DNA of 64,000 nt, from NCBI RefSeq assembly GCF_003635165.1, contig NZ_ML058619.1, positions 124,001 to 188,000 of the forward strand, read 5' to 3'. This stretch comes from Burkholderia sp. Nafp2/4-1b. GTDB lineage: Bacteria > Pseudomonadota > Gammaproteobacteria > Burkholderiales > Burkholderiaceae. How positions within the stretch are numbered: the first letter of the stretch is position 1; the number at the start of each line of letters is the position of its first letter. Both the position numbers and the translations under genes were made by a program. Below the pieces are notes generated by a model. It saw only the letters and a list, made by a program, of their open reading frames with translations. It was not told the DNA's origin and did no database searches. Below, in pieces: positions 25,678 to 34,212 of this stretch.

Positions 25678-26661
25678 ATGAAGGAAGACCATCCGGCAAT
25701 CGCGGTCGCGACCCGTCGACAGATCTTGAAGGCCGCCGCATCGGTCGCGGCCATCTTTGCGGCATCACGTGCAGCGCATGCCGCCCGGCAGGACACGACA
25801 ACCCCGGCAGGACATACGTTTCGAGGAGATCGCACCATGAACTTTGTCAGAACAAAAGACGGCGTCGAGATTTTTTACAAGGACTGGGGCAGCGGTCAAC
25901 CGATCGTTTTTTCCCATGGCTGGCCATTGAGCGCTGACGACTGGGATACACAGATGTCGTTTTTCTTGAGCCACGGATATCGGGTAATCGCTCATGATCG
26001 CCGCGGGCACGGCCGCTCGACCCAAACAGCCCACGGGCACGATATGGACCATTACGCCGATGACCTGGCCGCGCTCACCGCTCATCTCGATTTAAAGAAT
26101 GCCGTCCACGTAGGACATTCGACCGGAGGCGGAGAGGTCGTGCGCTATATTGCGCGTCACGGCGAAAGCCGCGTATCCAAGGCGGTGCTTATTGCTGCGG
26201 TACCCCCGCTTATGGTCAAGACGGAAGCGAATCCGGGCGGCCTGCCCAAAGAAGTATTCGACGGATTCCAGGCGCAGGTGGCGAACAATCGCGCGCAATT
26301 CTATCGCGACGTTCCCGCGGGTCCCTTTTATGGCTACAACCGCTCCGGGGCAAAGCCCTCCGAAGGCGTCATCCAGAACTGGTGGCGTCAGGGCATGCAA
26401 GGGGGCGCGAAAGCGCACTATGACGGGATCGTCGCCTTTTCGCAGACGGATTTTACGGAGGACCTGAAGAAAATCTCCGTCCCGACACTGGTCATGCACG
26501 GCGACGACGACCAGATCGTACCCTACGCTGATTCCGCGCCTTTGACCGTCAAGTTGCTGCGCAGCGGGACGCTCAAGACCTACAAGGGCTTCCCGCATGG
26601 CATGCCTACGACGGAAGCAGAGACGATCAATGCGGACCTTCTGTCATTCATCAGATCCTAG
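25678..26661 (+). CDS. Tat-exported alpha/beta hydrolase, haloperoxidase/arylesterase type
   Basis: A 327-aa protein with an N-terminal twin-arginine signal (TRRQILKAAASVAAIFAASR, then a cleavage-like AHA-ARQ near residue 36), so it should be exported folded. The mature part is a cofactor-free haloperoxidase/esterase-like hydrolase: FSHGWPLSADDWD (oxyanion region), HDRRGHGRS, the nucleophile motif GHSTGGGEVVRY, Asp in MHGDDDQIVPY, and His in FPHGMPTTEA. AAGGAG precedes the ATG. A second start, MNFVRTKDG at 25837, has its own GAGGAGAT site and would give a cytosolic form of normal family length. Confidence 0.9.
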   Translation: MKEDHPAIAVATRRQILKAAASVAAIFAASRAAHAARQDTTTPAGHTFRGDRTMNFVRTKDGVEIFYKDWGSGQPIVFSHGWPLSADDWDTQMSFFLSHGYRVIAHDRRGHGRSTQTAHGHDMDHYADDLAALTAHLDLKNAVHVGHSTGGGEVVRYIARHGESRVSKAVLIAAVPPLMVKTEANPGGLPKEVFDGFQAQVANNRAQFYRDVPAGPFYGYNRSGAKPSEGVIQNWWRQGMQGGAKAHYDGIVAFSQTDFTEDLKKISVPTLVMHGDDDQIVPYADSAPLTVKLLRSGTLKTYKGFPHGMPTTEAETINADLLSFIRS

Positions 26662-26871
26662 TCGCCGCCCGCCAGTCCGGCCAGATCGCCTCCATGTGCG
26701 TGTATCGGACACGCCATTCAAGCTCGGCCTAAAACGACTGGCGGACAACGATGAATCATTTGTCAGGCCCGAGGCCATGCTCGACGAACTGCGGCAGAAC
26801 AACGAATCGCGGAGTAATGCGGAGTGGTGGTACAACGATTCCACGCGCCAATCCAAAATCTCGCCGCAGGT

Positions 26872-28215
26872 TTATTCGGTCGAATCGAAATCCTCTTCTC
26901 TTGCATTCAGAATTCCGCTCAGTGTGCGCAGCCCCACGTCGAGCTGGTCCATTGTCGGCGCAGCCAGCGCGAGCCTGACAGCGTTCGGCGCATGGCCGGG
27001 CGAGGCTGCGAAGGTGGTCGACGGCGTCAACGCGATGTCGCGCCGGGCCGCGGCTGCGACCAACGCCTGCGAGCGCCAATGGGCTGGAAGCGTCAACCAC
27101 AGATGAAAACATTTTCCGTTCGTCTGAATGTCGAAATCCGACAGACGGTCGGCGGCCAGCTTCTGACGGGCCACGGCGTCGACGCGTTTCAGTCGTGCGA
27201 GTTCGGCAACCGTACCGTCGCTCATCAATCGCTGCGCGGCCGCGAATGCAAATCCCGATGCCGTCCATCCGCCCGAGCGTACCGACGCCATCACCGTTTC
27301 ACGCAACCGATGCGGCGCCACGACGAATCCCAGCGTCAACCCCGGCGCTACCTTCTTCGAAAGGCTGTCGATTACAACGCAATTGTCCGGTGAGAGCGCC
27401 GCAAGCGGCGGCTGGTCGTCGAGGAAGCCGTACACGTTGTCTTCGATGACAGGAATGCCGAGCTTTTCCACGACACGCAAAAGATCTTCACGTCGTGCAG
27501 CATTCATCGTCATGCCCAACGGATTCTGGATTGCGGGCTGAATGTAGATCGCCGAAAGATTGGCTTCCCGGTGCGCCTTGAGTACCGAGTCGGGGCGCAC
27601 GCCGCCTTCGTCCATCGCGAGTGCAACCAGCGTGATACCGAGCCGAGCCGCGATGCCCTTGATGAACGGGTAGGTCAAGGCTTCGACGCCGCAGCGCCCG
27701 CCCGTCGGAACAATGGCGGCAACCGCGGCGGCAATGCTTTGTCGTCCGTTCCCCGTGAAGACCAGTTGCTCGGGAGAAGGCGCCCATCCATTCCCCGCGA
27801 GACATGCGGCAGAGACGTTCCTGAGAGCGGGCGTTCCACTGCTTGTTGCCTGACCCAGGGCACTCCCGAGCTCCGCTGCGCTTGCGAGCCCGCTCAGGCT
27901 CCTCGCGATGAGTGACGTTTGATCGGGAAGTATCGGGTAATTGAACTCCAGATCAATCCGGACATCACGCGGTTCGCCTGGTGCCGCTGCGCCGCGCCTT
28001 GCGTCGCCCGAAACGAACGTGCCCCGCCCTACCTCGCCGACGACGAGCCCTCGTCGCAACAACTCTGCATAGACCCTGCTGGCCGTCGACACGGCGATCT
28101 TTCGCTGGTCCGCGAAATTCCGCTGGGGAGGCAGCCGGTCGCCCGGCTTGAGCGTTCCGTCGGCAATGTCTGCGGCGATCGCGTCGGCCAACTTCAGGTA
28201 TTCGGACTTTGACAT
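26872..28215 (-). CDS. MocR-type GntR/aminotransferase-like transcriptional regulator
   Basis: A 447-aa fusion of an N-terminal GntR winged helix (residues about 1-70: GTLKPGDRLPPQRNFADQR, VSTASRVYAELLRRGLV) with a fold-type I PLP aminotransferase-like domain. The PLP-lysine motif is IDSLSKKVAPGLTLGF, with an aspartate in VIEDNVYGF and the YIQPAIQNPLG block upstream. These proteins are regulators that sense PLP or amino-compound aldimines rather than metabolic aminotransferases. It is divergent from a TauE/SafE-type permease across 230 bp that contains direct repeats. The first codon overlaps the end of the repeat region. Confidence 0.93.
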   Translation of the reverse strand: MSKSEYLKLADAIAADIADGTLKPGDRLPPQRNFADQRKIAVSTASRVYAELLRRGLVVGEVGRGTFVSGDARRGAAAPGEPRDVRIDLEFNYPILPDQTSLIARSLSGLASAAELGSALGQATSSGTPALRNVSAACLAGNGWAPSPEQLVFTGNGRQSIAAAVAAIVPTGGRCGVEALTYPFIKGIAARLGITLVALAMDEGGVRPDSVLKAHREANLSAIYIQPAIQNPLGMTMNAARREDLLRVVEKLGIPVIEDNVYGFLDDQPPLAALSPDNCVVIDSLSKKVAPGLTLGFVVAPHRLRETVMASVRSGGWTASGFAFAAAQRLMSDGTVAELARLKRVDAVARQKLAADRLSDFDIQTNGKCFHLWLTLPAHWRSQALVAAAARRDIALTPSTTFAASPGHAPNAVRLALAAPTMDQLDVGLRTLSGILNAREEDFDSTE

Positions 28216-28272
28216 TCAATGTACGGAGTTCAATGTATATTGCACCGAGATCAATGTTTTTATTGCACCGAG
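28215..28272. repeat. Direct-repeat cluster, candidate MocR operator
   Basis: TTCAATGTA occurs at 28215 and 28229 (14 bp apart), with TCAATGT again at 28251. ATTGCACCGAG occurs at 28239 and 28262 (23 bp apart). Direct repeats in the divergent promoter are the known target type of MocR regulators such as TauR, GabR and PdxR. The cluster touches the MocR start codon, so autoregulation would act at the start site. The rest of 28273-28445 holds no recognisable gene. Confidence 0.6.
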
Positions 28273-28445
28273 CAAATGTCCGGAGCATTCTGTCTTCATT
28301 GCCGGATTGTACCGGGATTGCATGCACGGAGACGCACCATGCCTTTCACCTCTTCGATTCCCGTCCAACCCGCGTACGCGAGCAGTGCGCCGGAATCTTC
28401 ACGCCTGTTGGGCGCGAGTTACTTCGCCCACGCGAGGTTATCGTG

Positions 28446-29228
28446 ATGATTTCGTCGACCGGAATGGATCTGCAACTGACGTTCATCACGCTGCTGATCG
28501 CCTTTGCAGGTGTGTTCCTGATCTCGTTCATGAAAGGGGCGTTCGGCGGCGGGTTTTCGATCGTCGGTATTCCGCTGCTGTCGTTGGTGATGGATCCGGT
28601 TACTGCGGGCGGAATGCTCGCACCGCTGTTCATCGCAATGGATCTGTTCGCATTGCGCTACTGGAAGCCTTCGACATGGTCGAAGCCGGACCTGATGCTG
28701 CTTTTGCCGGGACTCGTGACGGGCATCGGCGCCGGCTATCTGACCTTCCGACTCCTCGACCACCGCGCGATCTCGATCGTCATGGCGGCGATCACGCTGA
28801 TCTTCGTTGGATTATGGTTGGTCGGAGGCGCAGCGTTGACTGTCCGTCCGCGTTCCAGGCCAAAAGCGATCACGGCTGGTCTTGCGTCCGGCGTGACCAC
28901 GATGGTGGCACATTCGGGCGGCCCGCCGCTCGCGATGTATCTGCTGCCTCTTGGCCTCAGCAAGGAAGTCTATGCGGGGACGACAAGCATGTTCTTTACC
29001 GTGGGTAACGCGACCAAGGCAGTGCCATGGCTGCTTCTGGCCAGGCCGACGGGCAATGTCTTGGTCGTGATGGCGGTCTGCCTGTGTGCGATTCCTGCTG
29101 GTGTCGTGGCCGGTTGGCGGCTTCACGCAAAACTGGATCAACGCCAGGTCTATCGAGCATGTTACGGACTGCTGGTGGTAGCCGCGGTGAAACTGCTTTG
29201 GGATGGCGTAACGGGATATCTCGCGTAA
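28446..29228 (+). CDS. TauE/SafE-family (TSUP) membrane permease
   Basis: A 260-aa integral membrane protein with about eight predicted helices and the TSUP layout: MKGAFGGGFSIVGIPLL in the first half, and VTTMVAHSGGPPLAMYLLPLGL followed by FFTVGNATKAVPW in the second. The family moves sulfite, sulfonates or other small organic anions. The start was set at the ATG of MISSTG, where GAGG lies 9 bases upstream; longer upstream frames run through the repeat cluster. The divergent MocR gene suggests control by an amine- or amino-acid-like signal, possibly a sulfonate such as taurine; that is inference. Confidence 0.9.
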   Translation: MISSTGMDLQLTFITLLIAFAGVFLISFMKGAFGGGFSIVGIPLLSLVMDPVTAGGMLAPLFIAMDLFALRYWKPSTWSKPDLMLLLPGLVTGIGAGYLTFRLLDHRAISIVMAAITLIFVGLWLVGGAALTVRPRSRPKAITAGLASGVTTMVAHSGGPPLAMYLLPLGLSKEVYAGTTSMFFTVGNATKAVPWLLLARPTGNVLVVMAVCLCAIPAGVVAGWRLHAKLDQRQVYRACYGLLVVAAVKLLWDGVTGYLA

Positions 29229-29265
29229 GGGATGTACTGCTCGAATCTTCGCGTTGACGTGGCAG

Positions 29266-30183
29266 TCACCGCTGCGTCGACATCAGCCTTACGATCTCAC
29301 GAAGAAGATAGTTTGCGGCCGGACCAAGTCGCCTTCCGACTCGTGTCGTGACGTAGCGATCGAACGTCCGGGCGATCGGGTGGTCAATCGGTACAGCCTT
29401 GACTTGCCCAGCGGTAATCCGCTCTTGCGCAGCACGACGGGTCATGAATGCCACCGCCAGGTTTTGCGCCGCTATAGCCGCGGCAGTCGAGAACAGGTCG
29501 CAGCGGAATGCTGGCACATAGGTGCATCCAATATCGGCAAGGATCGCGTCGATATATGTTTGCAGCCCGAAGTCAGCTGGCATGAACACCAGCCGCTCAT
29601 TGCTCAGCTCTTGCATGGACACAGACTTGCGCGTCGACATTCGATGATCGACAGAGAAGATGGCGCACAACGGCTCGCTCTGGAATAGCCGTGAGTTCAG
29701 CGTGGGATCTGTCGAGGCCCCGATGGATACACCGATATCGACCTCGTCCTCGCGAACCATGGAGAGCAGTTCACGCAGCCGGCCCGTGCGTAATTCCACC
29801 ACGATGTTCGGGTATTTGACGTGGAATTGCTTCAGGACAACGGCGACCAGGTTCGTCACGATGCCTTCGCCGACAGCAAGCGTCACCTGACCTCTGCGCA
29901 AACTCCGGTACTCGTCGAGTTGAGCACGAAATCGTCGTGCCTGTCGATCCCGCTCCCGGAAATACTCGACTGCCATCTGCCCGGCTTCGGTCAATTCCAT
30001 TTTTCGCCCTCGCCGTGACACGAGCGATAACCGCAACTCGCGCTCGGCAAGGGAGACCTGGCGGCTGATCGTAGAGACATTGACGCCAAGACCAACCGCC
30101 GCCTGACGCATTCCCCCATACGTCGAGATTGCGACGAGGTACTGAAGTACGCGCTCCGAAAGCTCACGTTCGATCGATTCCAT
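29266..30183 (-). CDS. LysR-family transcriptional regulator
   Basis: A 305-aa LysR-type regulator. The winged helix is at residues about 10-65 (GGMRQAAVGLGVNVSTISRQ, then LSLVSRRGRKMELTEAG), and the effector domain contains GQVTLAVGEGIVTNLVAVVL. The start was put at MESIER because GGGAG precedes it; an in-frame GTG 15 bases upstream is poorer. The recognition helix is slightly unusual for the family (NVSTISRQVSLAE). It is divergent from the YfcC-type carrier and M20 hydrolase genes, with a dyad in between, so it most likely controls them. Confidence 0.93.
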   Translation of the reverse strand: MESIERELSERVLQYLVAISTYGGMRQAAVGLGVNVSTISRQVSLAERELRLSLVSRRGRKMELTEAGQMAVEYFRERDRQARRFRAQLDEYRSLRRGQVTLAVGEGIVTNLVAVVLKQFHVKYPNIVVELRTGRLRELLSMVREDEVDIGVSIGASTDPTLNSRLFQSEPLCAIFSVDHRMSTRKSVSMQELSNERLVFMPADFGLQTYIDAILADIGCTYVPAFRCDLFSTAAAIAAQNLAVAFMTRRAAQERITAGQVKAVPIDHPIARTFDRYVTTRVGRRLGPAANYLLREIVRLMSTQR

Positions 30184-30236
30184 TCCGGCCACTCCCACTG
30201 TTGTCTTTCATGCAACATTTTGCTCGTGCCGGGAGC

Positions 30237-30255
30237 AACTTTCCATCCGGAAGTT
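30237..30255. promoter_or_regulatory. LysR-type dyad upstream of the YfcC/M20 operon
   Basis: AACTT-N9-AAGTT lies 54 bp from the divergent LysR start and 97 bp from the carrier start. It has the general dyad form of LysR-type binding sites. Confidence 0.45.
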
Positions 30256-30351
30256 CGCCGATACTGCGACCCATACTGGATACGGCCGGTGGGCACGGCC
30301 CAAGCCAGACAGATTGGACGACAACCCGTCATCACGGAGCGAGGAGAACGT

Positions 30352-31794
30352 ATGAGCGACCAGAAGCTGGCAACGGCGGCAGCCGAGCCAGGCACGATTG
30401 GAGAGGACCGATCGGAGGGCACGAGCACCACGAGGGACGCGATTAACCCTTATGTATTGCTCTTTTTCATGCTGATCGCGGCGGCGGCCGCGACATGGGT
30501 GGCACCTGCGGGCGAGTTCACCCGCACCATCACTAACGGCGTCAGTTTCGTCGTCCCCAACAGCCTGAAATGGATGCCGCAGCACGGTGTGCTGCCGGGT
30601 TCCGTGTTCGTTGCCCTGGCTGAGGGCATGATCAAATCTGCCCCAATCATCTTTCTTATCCTGTTCACGGGTGGCGCGCTCGCGGTCCTTGAAGCGACCG
30701 GCGCCATCCGTAGCACGCTGAACGTGATCGTCAGGCGCAACGCTTCGAGCGAACTCACCACGATCGTCATCGTCTGTGCGGTATTTTCGTTTCTCGGCAC
30801 ACTGGGCGTGGTGAATAACTCCGTCGTCGCCTTCGTTCCCATTGGCCTGCTGCTTGCGGAGTCAATGGGGCTGCCACGGGAAATCGGCGCAGGCATGATC
30901 TACCTGGGCACGTATTCCGGCTTCAACACGGCAATCCTCAATCCGGTCACCACCGGGTTGTCACAGCGCCTCGCCGGCCTGCCAATGTTTTCCGGGATGT
31001 CGTTTCGCGTTGTGGTGTATCTGGTATTCGTGGTTGCCACAGCCATCTTCCTCGTAGCTCGCACCCGGGCACACCGCCTGTCTGGCGACGCCAGAGCCGC
31101 CATCGGTGCGGCAGACGAGACACATCGATTCTCGGCAGAACGCGTGAGCGCTCGCCACCTGGTAGTCGTCGGTATCCTGCTTGTTTGCCTCTCAGGCTTC
31201 GTCTATGGCGCGTCATCGAGGCACTGGGCGGAGACAGAGATGATCGCCACTTTTCTCGTCGTCGCAATCGCGTCCGGAATAGTCGGCGGCATTGCGCCCA
31301 GCAAGCTCGCGGATACATTCATGTCCGGATGCGCGCGGCTCATTCACGGTGCGCTGATCGTTGGGGCAGCGCAGTCCGTTTCGATTGTCCTGAGCAGTGG
31401 CAAGATCCTTGACCCCATCATCAACATGCTCGCAGGAATCCTCGCACCGCTCAGCCCGACGTTGGCAGCGATCGGCATGTTCCTGAGTGCGGCCTTGATG
31501 CACGTGGGGATATCGTCGGGATCCGGCGAGTCTGCCGTACTGATTCCGATTTTCGCCCCGCTCGGAGACGCGCTGCACCTGACACGGCAGGTTTCGGTTC
31601 AAGCGGTGCTGCTTGGCGAAGGCTTCGTCAATTGCTTCAACCCGACCTCCGGCGTCTTGATGGCCGTTCTCGCCACGTCCGGCATTCCCTACTCACGCTG
31701 GGTGCGCTTTGTTGCGCCCCTTCTGCTTGCGTGGTTTGTGATCTGCATCGCCGCCCTTGCGATCGCGGTTGCCATCCACTGGGGACCTTTTTGA
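30352..31794 (+). CDS. YfcC/DcuC-type carrier (PF03606-like)
   Basis: A 480-aa membrane protein with about 12 helices. Near the N-terminus it shows NPYVLLFFMLIAAAAATW and VAPAGEFTR, the family's conserved PAGxF motif. GTLGVVNNSVVAFVPIGLLL and YLGTYSGFNTAILNP follow, and a second repeat near the C-terminus has MHVGISSGSGESAVLIPIF. YfcC-like proteins carry amino acids, peptides or dicarboxylates. GAGGAG precedes the ATG. The M20 amidohydrolase starts 21 bp after the stop, so the pair probably imports and hydrolyses one substrate such as an acyl-amino acid. The exact substrate cannot be read. Confidence 0.88.
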   Translation: MSDQKLATAAAEPGTIGEDRSEGTSTTRDAINPYVLLFFMLIAAAAATWVAPAGEFTRTITNGVSFVVPNSLKWMPQHGVLPGSVFVALAEGMIKSAPIIFLILFTGGALAVLEATGAIRSTLNVIVRRNASSELTTIVIVCAVFSFLGTLGVVNNSVVAFVPIGLLLAESMGLPREIGAGMIYLGTYSGFNTAILNPVTTGLSQRLAGLPMFSGMSFRVVVYLVFVVATAIFLVARTRAHRLSGDARAAIGAADETHRFSAERVSARHLVVVGILLVCLSGFVYGASSRHWAETEMIATFLVVAIASGIVGGIAPSKLADTFMSGCARLIHGALIVGAAQSVSIVLSSGKILDPIINMLAGILAPLSPTLAAIGMFLSAALMHVGISSGSGESAVLIPIFAPLGDALHLTRQVSVQAVLLGEGFVNCFNPTSGVLMAVLATSGIPYSRWVRFVAPLLLAWFVICIAALAIAVAIHWGPF

Positions 31795-31815
31795 CGGACC
31801 TTTTTTCCGCTTGCC

Positions 31816-33018
31816 ATGTTACTACCCGACCTGAGCACCATCGCTGACCTTGAGCCGTTGGAAAGCGACCTTCGCCGCTTGCGCTACGCCTTGCACTGCT
31901 GCCCCGAACTGGCGTTCGAAGAGACCCAGACCGCGGCGATGGTCGCAAGCCGACTAACAGAGTACGGATATGCCGTTGAAACGGGCATCGCCGACACTGG
32001 TGTGGTCGGAACATTACGGCTCGGAACCGGTGCGCGCAGCATCGGTATCCGCGCGGACATGGACGGACTCCCGATCGAGGAACTCAATACCTTCGACCAC
32101 AAGAGTCAAATTCCCGGAAGAATGCACGCGTGCGGTCATGACGGACATACCGCAATGCTTCTTGGCGCAGCCCGCCACCTCGCGCAGCGACAGCGCTTTG
32201 ACGGCACGCTGCATCTGATCTTCCAGCCCGCCGAAGAGCGGGGGTTCGACAGCGGTGCCAAACGCATGGTGGAGCAAGGGCTTTTCAAGCGTTTCCCATG
32301 TGACGCAGTGTTCGCCATGCATAACCATCCCGGCCGTGCAACGGGTACCTTCATGTTTCGCAGGGGTGCGTTCATGGCTGCAGGCGACCGAGTCTTCATC
32401 AAGATCGTCGGAAAAGGCGGACATGCCGCCCGCCCACATCTGGCCAACGATCCAATCGTTGCAGCAGGCAGCATCGTGATGGGCCTTCAGACAGTCGTCT
32501 CGCGCAACATCGACCCGGCAAAGCCAGCCGTGGTCACGATCGGGAAAATCGCGGGTGGATCTGCGCCCAACGTCATCCCGGGCGAAGTCGAGTTGAGCAT
32601 CAGCGTTCGTTCCTTCGATGAAGAGGTTCGAAGCCTCTTGAGAGAACGGATCACTGAGCTCGTACATGCGCAGGCCAATAGCTTTGGAGTCACCGCCGAA
32701 ATCGACTATGTGGAAGGTTATCCGGTCGTGACGAACGCCGAGGCAGAAACGGATCTCGCGATTCAGGTTGCCCGCGAGTTGGTCGGGGACGCAAATGTCA
32801 CGGAAAACATGGAGCAATTGATGGGGAGCGAGGATTTCGCATACATGTTGCAGGCGTGCCCCGGGACGTTCCTGCGAATTGGAAATGGTCCACATGAAGG
32901 TGGAAAGACACTCCATAGCGCAACCTACGACTTCAATGACGAAAACCTGATCGTCGGTTCTGCGTTTTGGGCCAGACTGGTCGAACGCTATTTGCAGGCC
33001 GGGAATTTCTCCGCCTGA
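31816..33018 (+). CDS. M20-family amidohydrolase (hippurate/N-acyl-amino-acid type)
   Basis: A 400-aa zinc metallohydrolase of the M20D type. The metal site reads IRADMDGLPIEE, then MHACGHDGHTAMLLG (Cys/His ligands), FQPAEERGFDSGAKRMV (Glu pair) and AMHNHPG, with a late His in LHSATYDFND. The dimerisation domain contains GKGGHAARPHLANDP. This is a complete catalytic set. Relatives split hippurate, N-acetyl amino acids or indole-acetyl conjugates. The ribosome-binding site is weak, but the 21-bp spacing to the carrier gene supports one operon. Confidence 0.93.
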   Translation: MLLPDLSTIADLEPLESDLRRLRYALHCCPELAFEETQTAAMVASRLTEYGYAVETGIADTGVVGTLRLGTGARSIGIRADMDGLPIEELNTFDHKSQIPGRMHACGHDGHTAMLLGAARHLAQRQRFDGTLHLIFQPAEERGFDSGAKRMVEQGLFKRFPCDAVFAMHNHPGRATGTFMFRRGAFMAAGDRVFIKIVGKGGHAARPHLANDPIVAAGSIVMGLQTVVSRNIDPAKPAVVTIGKIAGGSAPNVIPGEVELSISVRSFDEEVRSLLRERITELVHAQANSFGVTAEIDYVEGYPVVTNAEAETDLAIQVARELVGDANVTENMEQLMGSEDFAYMLQACPGTFLRIGNGPHEGGKTLHSATYDFNDENLIVGSAFWARLVERYLQAGNFSA

Positions 33019-33151
33019 ATCTCGGTACGTCTACTCCTGCGCAGAGGCCGTGCGCCATGTCCTGCGCGTGAATGGGGACAATTCGTTGCATCGACACGTT
33101 GAATCCGCACGATCCGCAATGAGTCGGCGGACGGCATAGCAGCGGCGATCC

Positions 33152-34054
33152 CTACTCCCGCCACGTCGCGTCCGCGAGCTTCGCGACCAGTTCGTCGTAC
33201 ACCACCCGGATGCGGCGCGGCATCGGGCCGCGCCGCGGCCGATAGACGTGCAGCTTCCACGGCTCGGGCTCGAGGCTCGGCAACACCCGTACGAGGCGCC
33301 CCTTCCTGACGTACGGCCGGACCAGATACTCCGAGCACTGACCGAGCCCCACCCCCGCGCAAACGGCCTCGATCTCTACCTCGGCGTCGTCCGTCAGGTA
33401 AGCCGGCGACGATGGAACGAGCTGGTGCTCGCCGCGAAACGTCCACGGCCATGGCCGACCGCTTGCACGTTCGATCAGGCACGTCACCGGCATCGCTTCG
33501 AGTGCCTTGCGGGTTTTCGGCTCGCCAAGCCGCCTGATCAGCGAAGGCGCGGCGACCACCCACATCGGCAGCGGCCCGACCATGCGCGCGACGAAGCGGT
33601 TGTCGCCGATCGCGCCGACGCGCACGCCGATGTCGATCTGCTCGTCGACCACCGGCGACGGCACGTCGGACAGCCGCAGATCGGGCACGAGCCCCGGATA
33701 CCGCTGCATGAGGCCGGTGAGGATCGGCTGCACGTAATGCCGCCCCATGCCCGACGGCGCGGTGATCCGGACGACGCCGACCGGCTCGTCGCGCTGGCCG
33801 AGGGCAGGCCCGAACAGCCCGTCGACGGCGGCCAGCGCGCCCTGCGCGTCGCGCGCGAACGACTGGCCGAATGCGGTGATCCGGATGCTGCGGGTCGTTC
33901 GGTGAAACAGCGTTTCGCCGAGCATCTCCTCCAGCTCGCGCACCGCGCGCGTGACGACTTGCGGCGACACGCCGAGCCGCACGGCCGCCTCGCGAAACGT
34001 CGGCGCGGCGGCGGCCGCGGAAAAGATCTTCAGGAGGTCGAGCCGGTTGAGCAT
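33152..34054 (-). CDS. LysR-family transcriptional regulator
   Basis: A 300-aa LysR-type regulator. The N-terminal domain has FREAAVRLGVSPQVVTRAVR and LGETLFHRTTRSIRITAFG. The effector domain starts with VGVVRITAPSGMGRHYVQPIL, the pattern of the subgroup (often called CrgA/DsdC-like) found beside single oxidoreductases. It is divergent from an SDR gene across 158 bp with a strong dyad, so the SDR is its likely target. Confidence 0.94.
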   Translation of the reverse strand: MLNRLDLLKIFSAAAAAPTFREAAVRLGVSPQVVTRAVRELEEMLGETLFHRTTRSIRITAFGQSFARDAQGALAAVDGLFGPALGQRDEPVGVVRITAPSGMGRHYVQPILTGLMQRYPGLVPDLRLSDVPSPVVDEQIDIGVRVGAIGDNRFVARMVGPLPMWVVAAPSLIRRLGEPKTRKALEAMPVTCLIERASGRPWPWTFRGEHQLVPSSPAYLTDDAEVEIEAVCAGVGLGQCSEYLVRPYVRKGRLVRVLPSLEPEPWKLHVYRPRRGPMPRRIRVVYDELVAKLADATWRE

Positions 34055-34090
34055 GGGAGGCCTTCAGGATGCCTGCGAAAAAGCGATTTT

Positions 34091-34109
34091 AATTCCTCAT
34101 CAAGGAATT
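34091..34109. promoter_or_regulatory. LysR-type operator between the LysR and SDR genes
   Basis: AATTCCT-CATCA-AGGAATT has perfect 7-bp arms and includes an ATTCC-N7-GGAAT core of the T-N11-A type. It is 37 bp from the LysR start and 104 bp from the SDR start, the expected place for an autoregulated divergent pair. Confidence 0.7.
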
Positions 34110-34212
34110 CTAAATGCGCCATTGTTCCATTTTTTTATCGGCGACGAGCCACCACAATGCGTATCAGACGTCGCTTCGACGCAATGGATCAACCCCCACG
34201 GAGAAACGCATC

